From Chlorops oryzae (taxonomy: Eukaryota; Arthropoda; Insecta; Diptera; Chloropidae): a stretch of DNA of 64,000 nt. Shown here piece by piece: positions 25,122 to 34,659 of this stretch (position 1 is the stretch's first letter; each line of letters starts with the position of its first letter). The stretch lies in contig CM035808.1 in assembly GCA_020466095.1 (NCBI GenBank), positions 40,767,555 through 40,831,554 of the forward strand. Direction: 5' to 3'. Position numbers and translations under genes: made by a program. The notes under the pieces were generated by a model, which saw nothing but the letters and a program-made list of their open reading frames with translations, had not been told where the DNA came from and did no database searches.

Positions 25122-25404
25122 AAGAAACTGGATGCAGTCCCGCTAACATTTTCACAGAAAAGATCCATTTTCAAAGAGTTTTAATTGCAGTTCGGTACGG
25201 ATATCCGGTTATCCGGCCTGGAAGCCAACCGGATATCTGGTATCCGGAAGTCGGCCGGATACACTATCCGTTGCAGCACTAGTCAAAATCCCTTGTAAAC
25301 ATTTGAAGTGATTTTTGGTTAAAGTAAAATCGGCAAAATCCCTCAATACGGAAAAACCCCTCGTTCTGGTATCAGTGAAAAGAATAAAATTTTAGCATGT
25401 CGCC

Positions 25405-25568
25405 TATAATTCTCATTTAGTTTGTCAAATGGGACACTTAAGACTCGCAGAATTTCTGAAGATTTTTCACGACGTGGTGAAGCATAAGGCCTTTAATTCT
25501 CATTTGGTTTATAAAATGGGACACATAAGACTCTTAGAATTTCTCAAGGTTTTTTAAGACGTGATGAA
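25405..25568. repeat. Tandem pair of ~80-bp units
   Basis: Both units carry AATTCTCATTT[AG]GTTT, then AATGGGACAC, AAGACTC and AGAATTTCT, and end near GACGTG[GA]TGAA. Identity is roughly 80% with a period near 90 bp. Non-coding. Confidence 0.65.
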
Positions 25569-26448
25569 CGCAACGAAAAAGCGTTAGATTTTGCGCAAGA
25601 ATAGCTTAGCGCTGAAAAGAAGTTTTCGCGCCGCGGGCCTTTCAAAAGCGCTAGAAAGCGTTAAGTTGGCATCACTGCTAAAATCTATGTCTCGTTAAGT
25701 CCGAGGGCTGATTTAAAACAAGCCATGGTGGGGTTCGTGGTAGGGATGGGTAGTGCAAATCAATATTCGATTTTTTCGAATTTTGAACATTTTTTAAACA
25801 TTCGACTATTCGATTCGAAAAATGTCACTGCAAGTTCGATTTATTCGATTATATTCGAATTTTCAGAAAACATATATACCAATATATTTAAAACTTGATA
25901 GTGCATATCTGCATTTATTTGGGCTTTATGATGAAGTCAGAAAGTAAGAGGGAAGTTATCTTTAGCAATGAAGATTTGTGCACGTGGCTTAAGTTTACCA
26001 AAAATTTGATTTTATGCACATTTTCTATGTGGTTTTTTAAAGTGCTTGTGCTTTTATGGAACTTGAATTACTTCTTGCATTTTATGAACACTGCCACTTG
26101 TTCTTTTATACCCAGCGTAAGCAGGGTATATTACTTTTGTGCGAATTTTGTAAAAAAGGCGTAGAAGCTTAAAATTTGCAACATAGGTTCACCAAGGCGA
26201 ATGAAAGGTGTAGGAAAAAAATTTATTTGGCCAGCCCACTGCCACGCCAATAATGTCGGGACGCTGGGTATTTCAAAGCCGGGCTTGACCGACTTTAGCT
26301 TTCTTACTTGTTTAGTTTTATTGTAGTGTTGCCATACTACACTCGGGCTCAATTTGAAAACCAAAACTTTTGTTAACTTTTCTAACAGTTATGCACCAAT
26401 TAACACAAAGTACAACAGCAATTAGTCTTCAAAATGTAGGAGTATAGT

Positions 26449-26480
26449 CATATGGAACTATAGCTGCAACTTCGGCCAAT
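26449..26480. mobile_element. End fragment of the 27891-28045 MITE family
   Basis: CATATGGAACTATAGCTGCA and the following bases match the left end of the MITE at 27891 with about two mismatches in 35. I do not find the opposite end, so this is a truncated copy. Confidence 0.6.
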
Positions 26481-26739
26481 TTTTGGCTTGAGCCACCTTG
26501 TTTTGGTGAAAAAGTTAAAATGTAGGTACCTACAGATTTGTTTCTTACGTACATATTTTTTTTTATATACAATGAAATTGCTAAAAATTTTTTTTCTCCA
26601 AATAAAGAAGTAAATTGATTGTTTTACTTATGTACTGATTTTTTGGTTTTTGAAATGAAATGTACTGATTTTGCTGTTTGAAAATTTGGCAGCCCTAAGT
26701 TCGATCCTCTTCTAATCATGGCGGCAATGGATACAAATA

Positions 26740-27100
26740 CAGTCGAATCTGGATATAGTGAATTATTTTTTGTACGTCCTGTTCATTGTATCGGATTGTT
26801 CGTTTTATCCAGATTGAATGGATTGTTCATTATTTACAAGCCCGTAGAGAGAAATTTGGGGCTCGGGAATTTTTTTTTTTTCGGGGGCCTCTTCACAAAA
26901 ATGTGCGACCAAATCAAAAACGTCCCATGCCAATTATGGGCCCCTTCAGATAGTTTGGGCCGGGAAGAAATCCCCCTTTCCCACCACCCTCTCTTAAGGC
27001 CTGATTATTTAGTTTTATTAAAAAGTCCCTGTAACAAAAAAGCGTTAACTATTTTCAGCTGTTCATTATTTCATGGATTCGTTACATCCAGATTCTACTG
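26740..27100. mobile_element. pogo/Tc1-like element nested in the hAT element
   Basis: The ends CAGTCGAATCTGGAT and ATCCAGATTCTACTG are inverted repeats with one mismatch, flanked by TA at 26738-26739 and 27101-27102. The interior also carries GGATTGTTCATTATTT / TGTTCATTATTTCATGGATT near both ends. 361 bp, no transposase. Confidence 0.65.
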
Positions 27101-27775
27101 TATATGCAAAAGAAAGAGACACGTATTGCATTTTTCAGAAACAATCTTGCTTCTCCTTCTTTAGCATACAGTCAGACGATATGTTTGTGTGTGTGACAGC
27201 CGAGCATGTCATACATTTTCAGTGTTGCCCGTTTTTCAAGTAAATTCGATTATTTTCGGTGGAAACTTCGATTCTACCGAATTTTGGCCCTCTTATGTTC
27301 GATTTAAAAAAATCGTAATTTTAAGGCAAAAGATCGATTTTATTCGATTTTCGAATATTCGAAAATCGAATTTACCCATCCCTAGTTCGTGGGGACATGG
27401 AAACGCACCAAAACGCACCGACGCAGAAAATTATTTCGGAAGAGGTTTAAAGCATAACAAAACTATCCACCGAGATCATATTATCAATCCCCTTTGTAAT
27501 TCCCCATATTTCGAGGGGAACTTGAACCCCCAAAAGTACCCTCCGAATACGCTCATAGTTCCCTTTGATGGTATTCGTCCTGAAAACAAATTTCCAATCA
27601 TTTTTTCCCTCCAAATGCAAAACTACCCCGAGGAGTGGTATTTTTTTTCAAAAAATTCCTACAATTCTCACTGAATTCATGATTTCGGAAACGTATATAA
27701 AGCAATGAATTGAAGAAATTTTCAGTCATCTCACTAGAGCTGGAGAACTGTCGGAAGGTATATTTTCAAATTTGA

Positions 27776-28480
27776 ACACCATCAACACCATCATCACCAT
27801 CAACACCATAATCTCCACCATCATCATCACCACCAACATCATCATCTTCACTAACCTCACCATCATCATCACCAAAATCGTCACCAACATCATATAGAAC
27901 TATAGCTGCAATTTCGGCCAAAAGCTATTACGTGGTAAACCACAACACTCGACTTATGGCGTGCTTCACCACAGTTGAACATTTTCACCAAATTATGCCA
28001 TAACGCGCCGAAATTTGGCCGAAGTTGCAGCTATAGTTCTATATGACCAACATCATGACCATCATCATCATCATCACCAACATCATCACCAAAATCGTCA
28101 CCAACATCGTGACCATCATCATCACCAACGTCATCACCTACATCATCACCACCCTCACCATCATCATCACCAACATCATCACCATCATCACCAACCTCAC
28201 CATCATCATCACCAACATCATCGCCATCATAATCATCATCACCATCAATATCACCAACCTCACCATCATCATCACCATCATTATGACCATCATCACCAAC
28301 CTCACCATCTTCATCATCATCACCATCTTCATCACCAACATCATCACCAACCTCACCATCATCATCACCTTCAACCTCACCATCATCATCACCAACCTCA
28401 CCATCATCATCACCAACATCAATACCATCATCACCAACCTCATAATCATCACCAACCTCACTTTCATCACCATCACCATC
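27776..28480. repeat. CAT/CAC-rich minisatellite, interrupted by a MITE
   Basis: Irregular units of about 18-21 bp, such as ACCATCATCATCACCAACCT, run at 27776-27890 and 28046-28480. The array stays open in several frames (one reads as a 156-residue His-rich string from 28015) only because the repeat lacks stop codons; there is no sign of a gene. The array is interrupted by the palindromic MITE at 27891-28045. Confidence 0.9.
27891..28045. mobile_element. 155-bp MITE inserted in the minisatellite
   Basis: The ends are perfect 21-bp inverted repeats (CATATAGAACTATAGCTGCA plus one base), extending inward as TTTCGGCC / GGCCGAA. Repeat units resume directly on both sides. A truncated relative is at 26449. 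Confidence 0.85.
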
Positions 28481-29023
28481 GATAGTTTCGATTATCGATA
28501 CTTTTCACACTCGATAATCGATAATTTTGATAATCGAAATATGAATTTTCGAACGGCTCGCAATAATCTAAATTAAGACAGTTTTAGGAATCTGTCCATT
28601 TCAAAAAAGCCCTCTCTGCCACCTCTAGCACCACATTTGAAAAGTTATAGTAAATGTCATTGATTCAAAACTGACGATAGTTTAAAAAAAAAACATCGAT
28701 GTTTTCAGTACTTTGAAACCATCGATACTATCGATAGTGCTATCGATTGTTTCTCCAGCTCTACCCATGTGGCCCTACAGCTATGAAATGTTTTATTTAC
28801 ATCTCACTGTCTAAATGACGTACCCGCAAGGGATCCGTTCTCAGACGGTTACGTGCATGGTGCACCAGTGGACCCCAACCTAACCTTCATTAGTATATTG
28901 ATCGGGTATTGGATCAAACTAGTAGTAAATTCGCATTCTATGCCTGCAATATACGACGGGTTAACCATATCACCTATATATACATAAGTATGTATATTTA
29001 AACATGGTACAGCAGCTATCAGG

Positions 29024-29259
29024 AGCCCTACGGCAGTGTTCGGCAAAGCATAGAACAATTGTTGAAAATGGCGGCTCATATATGCTTAAGCTTTTGCGTT
29101 CAATCGTTGATGAGACAACGAGGAGACAGCATTGTGAGCGCAATGCACAAGAAAAATTTTTCGCAGCGAATAGGACGAAGAAAAAATATGCAAAATGCAA
29201 AAAATATGCCGCCATTTTCAACAATTGTTCTATGCCTTGCCGACCACTGCCATACGGCT
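29024..29259. mobile_element. Foldback MITE with ~50-bp arms
   Basis: The arms 29024-29075 and 29208-29259 are inverted copies with about five mismatches; the inner 30 bases (TAGAACAATTGTTGAAAATG and GCGGC) are perfect. The 236-bp element has no coding role; overlapping open frames are by-products of the palindrome. Confidence 0.75.
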
Positions 29260-29370
29260 TGTAAGGACATGCCTGATCTATGGGATGCCCCCTTTTGGGA
29301 GCCTTGCAGAGCTTGTGATTAATCGATGAGTGAAGATGGCACCGAATCTACACCAAGATTACTTCTGATT

Positions 29371-29760
29371 TTATTTGATTCGTAAAGTTAGGATTGTATT
29401 ATATTCTGTAGTGACGAAATTTTGACACTTCACAGGCGTCATATCAAACTGCTCTGTTATTATGTCTGGCAAATAATCACCCATGGTTGGCGGCAAATGA
29501 ATATATATATTCGACATATTGCCGCTGCGTCTGCCTGCACCTTTAAAGTACAATATCAAGTTATAAAACATATAAATATTTGTCATTCTCAAGTGTAAAA
29601 TATTTATTATCAACCTGGCCTCTTGTGATAAGTTTGACCCATCAATTCGAGCGCATTTGAGGGCAGAAAAAAAATTGTAATAGTATCGATTTTGCGTTTT
29701 TAATAGGTCAATGGCAAGATCAAATGATCTTGTTGAAGTCAAATGAAAAGATATCGCACT
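29371..29760 (-). other. Possible coding fragment of unknown gene
   Basis: On the minus strand a frame reads LAIDLLKTQNRYYYNFFSAL, KCARIDGSNLSQEA, then after an in-frame AT-rich stretch RRSGNMSNIYIHLPPTMGDY, LPDIITEQFDMTPVKCQNFV and a stop at 29371. If an intron is removed between GAGGCCAG|GTTGAT and GGCAG|ACGC the frame stays open and the AT-rich part disappears. The composition looks more like real protein than the neighbouring chance frames, but I recognise no family and no start. It could be a repeat-borne fragment; a small inverted repeat (29763-29847, GGACCGATTTCAC ends) lies just upstream. Confidence 0.25.
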
Positions 29761-29762
29761 GT

Positions 29763-29847
29763 GGACCGATTTCACACTTTTTTTTATATGAAATTTGACA
29801 GTTCGCTTCATTTAAGTTTCATTTAAATAGCTTCGTGAAATCGGGCC
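29763..29847. mobile_element. Short MITE-like inverted repeat
   Basis: GGACCGATTTCAC and GTGAAATCGGGCC are inverted ends with one mismatch, 85 bp apart. Too short for more to be said. Confidence 0.4.
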
Positions 29848-30278
29848 TATATCTGATAAGTTAAATTTACGATTTTTTGTATTTGTGTGGGTACTTATAT
29901 AGAAAATTAAAATAACGTCTATTATGAGAAACGAAATGCACACTTGTGAGTAAATTTGTTTGTTTGACTATCTTTCAGGGAAATGCCTGTTAAAGTGCAA
30001 TGATGTCGACAGAAATTCATTTAAATGCACCAAGATTGTGAATGAAATACTCAGTCCAGTCAAACAGCGAGTGATCGCCATATCGAGCGGCTAAAAAGTT
30101 TCCCAAGAAGGCAAGTGCTATAAAAGATCAAAAGACGATCGAAGAACTGAACTTTTTTTTTTGGTTACATTAACATTTGAACAATTTAAACATTTATTTT
30201 TATGAACGTATTTCATTTGAAGTGAAACAATTTGATTTTCTGTCCATCGTTAGCTCAATCGCATAACGTTTTCCCATC

Positions 30279-31836
30279 ATGACTTCGTGGGAGAGAACGA
30301 GGAAATTCAATTGTTCCGTGAATATTTGCGCATACCCAGCGTACATCCAAACATCGACTACAGTAAGAAGAAAATTATTCTAGAGGAAGAAATTGTATTA
30401 TTTTTATGTAGAAAATGTGTCAGTTTTAAACGAGGGGCTAGTTTGGATTCCAGTTGTGTTTTATCCAGCTAAGGAAAACCCTATGGTTTTAACTGGGAAA
30501 AGCCCTGAACTCCTCAACATCTAATGAATGGATGTCGTACCGTTTTTGAAGATAAATACCATCCACCATTTGTGCGAATTGGACCAGGGAAATCTTCGCA
30601 CCGGATTCAGGATATGAAATGCGTTGGATGCAATATTTCCACGATACGTGCTTTGAAGAAAAAGGGAATCACATTGAAACGTACCTCCACGTGACTTTCG
30701 TTCCGGGTTAGTATGCTCAATATTTACATAAACTCTTTAATAGACTGTTGATAGTCAATGAGAAATTTTCTTTATTATCTAAGTAAGAATTCAGATAATT
30801 AACTAATTTTCAGATAATTTATAGTTTATTATATGAACTCGTTAAATTAAAAGCATATCACTATTTTAAGAGGAGGAGGTAGGCGGGCACGACGGATTGG
30901 GCGAATTCGTTAAAACGGATGATTTCGAAAAGCTAAAAATTGGCTTTTCTTTGGATGAAGGACTTGCCTTCCCCGACAATAGCTTGATCGTTTTTTATGC
31001 CGAGCGCACTATATGGCGTAAGTGAATAATTCTGGAAGCCTGATTTCGTCACGAAGATTTATTATTATTTTCTTCAACCTAGAAATCAATTTTAAAATCA
31101 GCGGAGCAGCCGGACACGGTTCTCTTTTGTTGGAGAACACAGTCGGCGAAAAATTTCATTACCTTCTTAACAAATTGATGGCCTTCAGAAAAGAGCAATT
31201 CAAACGTCTTACCGAAAATCCTCAGCTAACTATTGGCGATGTGACAACGATCAATTTAACCCGAATTCATGGCGGAGTTCAGAGTAATGTTATTCCGCCT
31301 ACGATGGATGCATGCTTTGACATGAGGTTCGCTGTGGACGTTGATCTTGATGCTTTTGAGAAACAGGTAATTCCCACAAAAGAACGTCTATTTCATATTA
31401 TGTTAAAAAAATATTTTTTTTAAATAGATACGAAAATGGTGCGAGGAAGCTGGAGGTGGAATTGAACTGGAGTTCATATTAAAAGAGCCCAAGGTTGCAG
31501 CTACAAAACTGGATGCGTCAAATCCTTTCTGGGAAGCTTTTAAAAAGACCAAAGAAAAACTGTGATTTTTATTAGAATTTTTTGTATAAAAATGATCTGC
31601 AAAAAATAACAAAAATTTTATATTTTAGCTGCTTGACCATAAAAACTCTGGTTTTTCCTGGAGCAACTGACAGTCGATTTGTCCGTGGACTGGGAATTCC
31701 TGCCATCGGATTCTCCCCCATGAACAACACACCCGTCCTTCTACACGATCATGATGAATTCATTTCTGCGGACACGTATTTACGGGGCATCGAAATATAT
31801 ACCAAACTCATTCCTGCCGTCGCCGATATCTCGTAA
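30279..31836 (+). pseudogene. Aminoacylase-1 copy 2: 5' half broken, exons 3-6 open
   Basis: The start region ATGACTTCGTGGGAGAG at 30279 matches copies 3 and 4, but one base is missing right after it, so the frame shifts within six codons. The exon 2 equivalent (about 30412-30706) has many small deletions and a lost metal-site segment. Exons 3-6 are intact: 30871-31017, 31083-31366, 31428-31561 and 31629-31836, with exactly the lengths of the working copies (last exon one codon longer) and normal splice sites. They encode EEEVGGHDGLGEFVKTDD, FSLDEGLAFPDNS, SGAAGHGSLLLENTVGEK and NTPVLLHDHDEFISADTY. Without exons 1-2 the metal ligands of the first domain are lost, so no active enzyme is expected. 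Confidence 0.85.
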
Positions 31837-32994
31837 ATTCAAAATTAACATCAGAAGAAATTTTTCCTTAAAAAATAAAGAATTAAACTCAGCCATTAAA
31901 ATTTGTACTTCAAAGCTAGATTCAGAAAAAAACCATTTTACATAGGTAATGCATCAACAAATTTTAGATTATTTTAAAGAAAATACATTTATCAATTACA
32001 CAAACACTCAATAAAAAAGATTATATTTGATTACATCAGTTTAAAAAATTATAAAACCCTGTCAATATTAGAACTGGTTCCAGAAAGCTATGTATAACCC
32101 AACAGCCAACAGTGCCTACCGCCTACAAAGTATATGAGACTGTATACAGCTTATAAGAGACCTGAATATTAATAGCTACAAAGTATACGAGATTTTAGGC
32201 GAACTGCCTACCAACAGCTTACTTTATGTGGTGGTGGTAGGTGTTCTCTCTTAAAAATCGGCCACGCTCGAACAAAAGTATACTAGGATGGTATATGAGG
32301 TCGTATGAATTACCGCCTACGGCCTACGAAATGTGTTACGATTCATTGCTTCTGTAGGCAGCATTTTCGCCGCTGGGAACTTTGATACTGCTCCAAAAAT
32401 TTCTCCAGCCCCAATATTTATTGTGCTCTGCATCATGTCCGCCATATTGGATCCGCCATATTGGATCCGCCATTTTTAATTTTCAAAATCTGAGGTAAAA
32501 ATCGGAATCAGCATCCCCGAAATAGGTATGAAAGCTACATTTTTTGGTGATCCGATCATTTTCTAGAAATCGTGTCCGCCATATTGGATCCGCCATTTTG
32601 AATTTTCAAAATCTGAGGTAAAAATCGGAATCAGCGACCCCATCAACATTTACGATGGACCTTATCAAATTATTTTGGGAAAAATTACGAGCTGTATAGA
32701 GTTTTGACCGCTTTTTCGGTTTCCTGGCCCATAGTGCTCTGGAGAGATCTGTGGACATAGCAATACAATTAAGTACAAATTTCCGTTCAAGAGGAGATAA
32801 CAAGAATATCTCTAGCCAAAGTGAAGTTTATATTGTTCGAAACATTCGGTAAAAACATCAGTAGAAACTCGAGCAGAAACCAGTGCGGATCATTCTTCCC
32901 TTCAGGTGAGTTTTCAAACTAATATTTCAATAAACGTTCACACAATTATTTATATTTTTAGTTTTAACAACCGTAAAATTTTAATTTTGAAGCT
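31837..32994. other. Spacer between aminoacylase copies 2 and 3
   Basis: Contains a roughly 60-bp duplicated unit (about 32436-32510 and 32574-32635) with the motif CCGCCATATTGGATCCGCCA followed by TTTTCAAAATCTGAGG, and repeated TACCGCCTAC / CTACAAAGTATA strings near 32118-32335. No gene seen. Confidence 0.55.
32436..32635. repeat. Duplicated unit with GGATCCGCCAT motif
   Basis: The segment from GTCCGCCATATTGGATCCGC through AAAATCGGAATCAGC occurs twice with very few differences, about 125-140 bp apart; the first copy has an extra internal CCGCCATATTGGAT unit. Confidence 0.8.
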
Positions 32995-34659
32995 ATGAGT
33001 TCCTGGGAGAGTAACGAGGAAATTCAATTGTTCCGTGAATATTTGCGCATACCCAGCGTACATCCAAACATCGACTACAGTAAGAAGACAAATTATTCTG
33101 GAGGATTATGTAAATTGTATTATTTTCTATGTAGAACCATGTGTCGAGTTCCTTAAACGCCAGGCGGCTAGTTTGGACCTTCCAGTTCAAGTGTTTTATC
33201 CAGCTAAGCCCGACAAACCCGTAGTGGTTTTAACATGGGCAGGAAAGCAGCCCGAACTGCCTGCAATCATGCTCAACTCGCACATGGATGTCGTACCAGT
33301 TTTTGAAGATAAATGGACTCATCCACCATTTGCTGCTGAAATGGATGCCGAGGGGAGAATCTTCGCACGCGGATCTCAGGACATGAAATGCGTTGGCATG
33401 CAATATTTGGCCACGATACGTGCTTTGAAGAAAAAGGGAATCGAATTGAAACGTACTCTCCACGTGACTTTCGTTCCGGGTTAGTTCGATGACATTGTAA
33501 CCTTTGAAGGTCGATGTATCTTGATTAACTCCCGTTCTTATCGCGTTTGCTATTTACGGGAAGCCGTTGCAAGGCAAAAAGACAAAAAATTTATTCTAGA
33601 AAGAGAGAAGGAATCAAAGCAGACGCTCTGAGAATGCAAATGTATCTTTAAAGAAAAAAAAAAAAAAATTCAAAAGACCATTTAGATAAGATTGATAAAT
33701 GATATATTTTCTTTCTAGAAGAAGAAGTGGGCGGACACGAAGGCATGGGCGAATTTGTTAAAACGGTCGACTTTAAAAAACTGAACATTGGATTTTCTTT
33801 GGATGAAGGCTTTGCGTCGCCCAATAACAATTTCATCATTTTCCATGCTGAACGGTCAATGATGCGTATGTTTAGAGATATAATATCTGAAAGAACTTGA
33901 ATTACGCTTTTTTATTTCTAAGAAATCAATTTTAAAATCAGCGGAGCAGCCGGACACGGTTCTCTTTTGTTGGAGAACACAGTCGGCGAAAAATTTCATT
34001 ACCTTCTTAACAAATTGATGGCCTTCAGAAAAGAGCAATTCAAACGTCTTACCGAAAATCCTCAGCTAACTATTGGCGATGTGACAACGATCAATTTAAC
34101 CCGAATTCATGGCGGAGTTCAGAGTAATGTTATTCCGCCAACGATGGATGCATGCTTTGACATGCGAATTGCGGTTGACGTTGATCATATTGCCTTTGAA
34201 AAACAGGTTATCTTTTGGAGAGAATTTTCTATAGCCATGGCGCTCATTCGAATTCATTTAGATACGAAAATGGTGCGAGGAAGCTGGAGGTGGAATTGAA
34301 CTGGAGTTCATATTAAAAGAGCCCAAGGTTGCAGCTACAAAACTGGATGCATCAAATCCATTTTGGCTCGCTTTCAAAACGACTATGGACGGATTGTAAG
34401 TTATGTGGTTTGTAGATTTGAAGTAATGGTTTTCCACTGAATATTTTCCTTTAGCGGGCTTACCATTAATGCACTCGTTCTTCCTGGAGCAACTGATAAT
34501 CGTTTTGTGCGTGGCCAAGGTATTCCTGCTATTGGATTCTCTCCCATGAACAACACACCCGTCCTTCTACACGATCATGATGAATTCATTTCTGCGGACA
34601 CGTATTTACGGGGCATCGAAATATATAAAAAACTTATTCCAGCCGTAGCCAATGTATGA
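32995..34659 (+). CDS. Aminoacylase-1 copy 3
   Basis: Six exons, 32995-33079, 33135-33479, 33719-33865, 33923-34206, 34262-34395 and 34455-34659, give 399 residues. It should hydrolyse N-acetyl amino acids in the cytosol. M20 metal and catalytic residues are all present: SHMDVVPVFEDKW, ARGSQDMKCVGMQY, EEEVGGHEGMGEF, FSLDEGFASP, AAGHGSLLLENT and LLHDHDEF. The usual ERS-(P/I)-W site reads ERSMM at the exon 3/4 border, a change at a normally aromatic position. The 5' part, including intron 1, is almost identical to copy 4, whereas most of exon 4, the start of exon 5 and the end of exon 6 are almost identical to the broken copy 2. Confidence 0.9.

Larger units (their letters stand above)
25741..27384. 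mobile_element. hAT-type non-autonomous element, 1,644 bp, with 8-bp target duplication
   Basis: It begins TAGGGATGGGTA and ends TACCCATCCCTA, perfect 12-bp inverted ends. The flanks carry the same 8 bases, GTTCGTGG, at 25733-25740 and 27385-27392, the target-site size of hAT transposons. Both subterminal regions are crowded with ATTCGA/TTCGAAT repeats, another hAT habit. No transposase frame is visible inside. Other elements have jumped into it: a pogo-like MITE at 26740-27100 and a fragment of another MITE at 26449-26480. Confidence 0.85.
27735..28763. mobile_element. Candidate 1-kb element bounded by 13-bp inverted repeats and carrying a minisatellite
   Basis: TAGAGCTGGAGAA at 27735-27747 and TTCTCCAGCTCTA at 28751-28763 are perfect inverted ends. 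The right subterminal part (28483-28747) is full of ATCGATA/TATCGAT motifs, reminiscent of hAT subterminal arrays. Flanking 8-mers (CATCTCAC and CCCATGTG) do not match, so no target duplication supports it. The body is the CAT/CAC minisatellite with a MITE inside. Confidence 0.5.
21563..30278. other. 8.7-kb gene-poor block built of transposons and repeats
   Basis: No complete gene was recognised. Identified parts are listed separately: pogo-like MITE 23118-23301, foldback 24063-24200, inverted repeats 24364/25121, hAT-type element 25741-27384 with nested insertions, minisatellite complex 27735-28763, foldback 29024-29259, and a possible unknown coding fragment 29371-29760. Additional tandem duplications lie at 24433-24548 and 25405-25568. 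Confidence 0.7.

Noticed and set aside
27189..27674. 161-codon plus-strand open frame
   Set aside because: It runs across the right border of the hAT-type element and its target duplication, so it cannot be an inherited gene; no family features.
28015..28485. 156-residue His-rich open frame
   Set aside because: It is the translation of a stop-free minisatellite, begins within the MITE, and is equally open in another forward frame and on the reverse strand.
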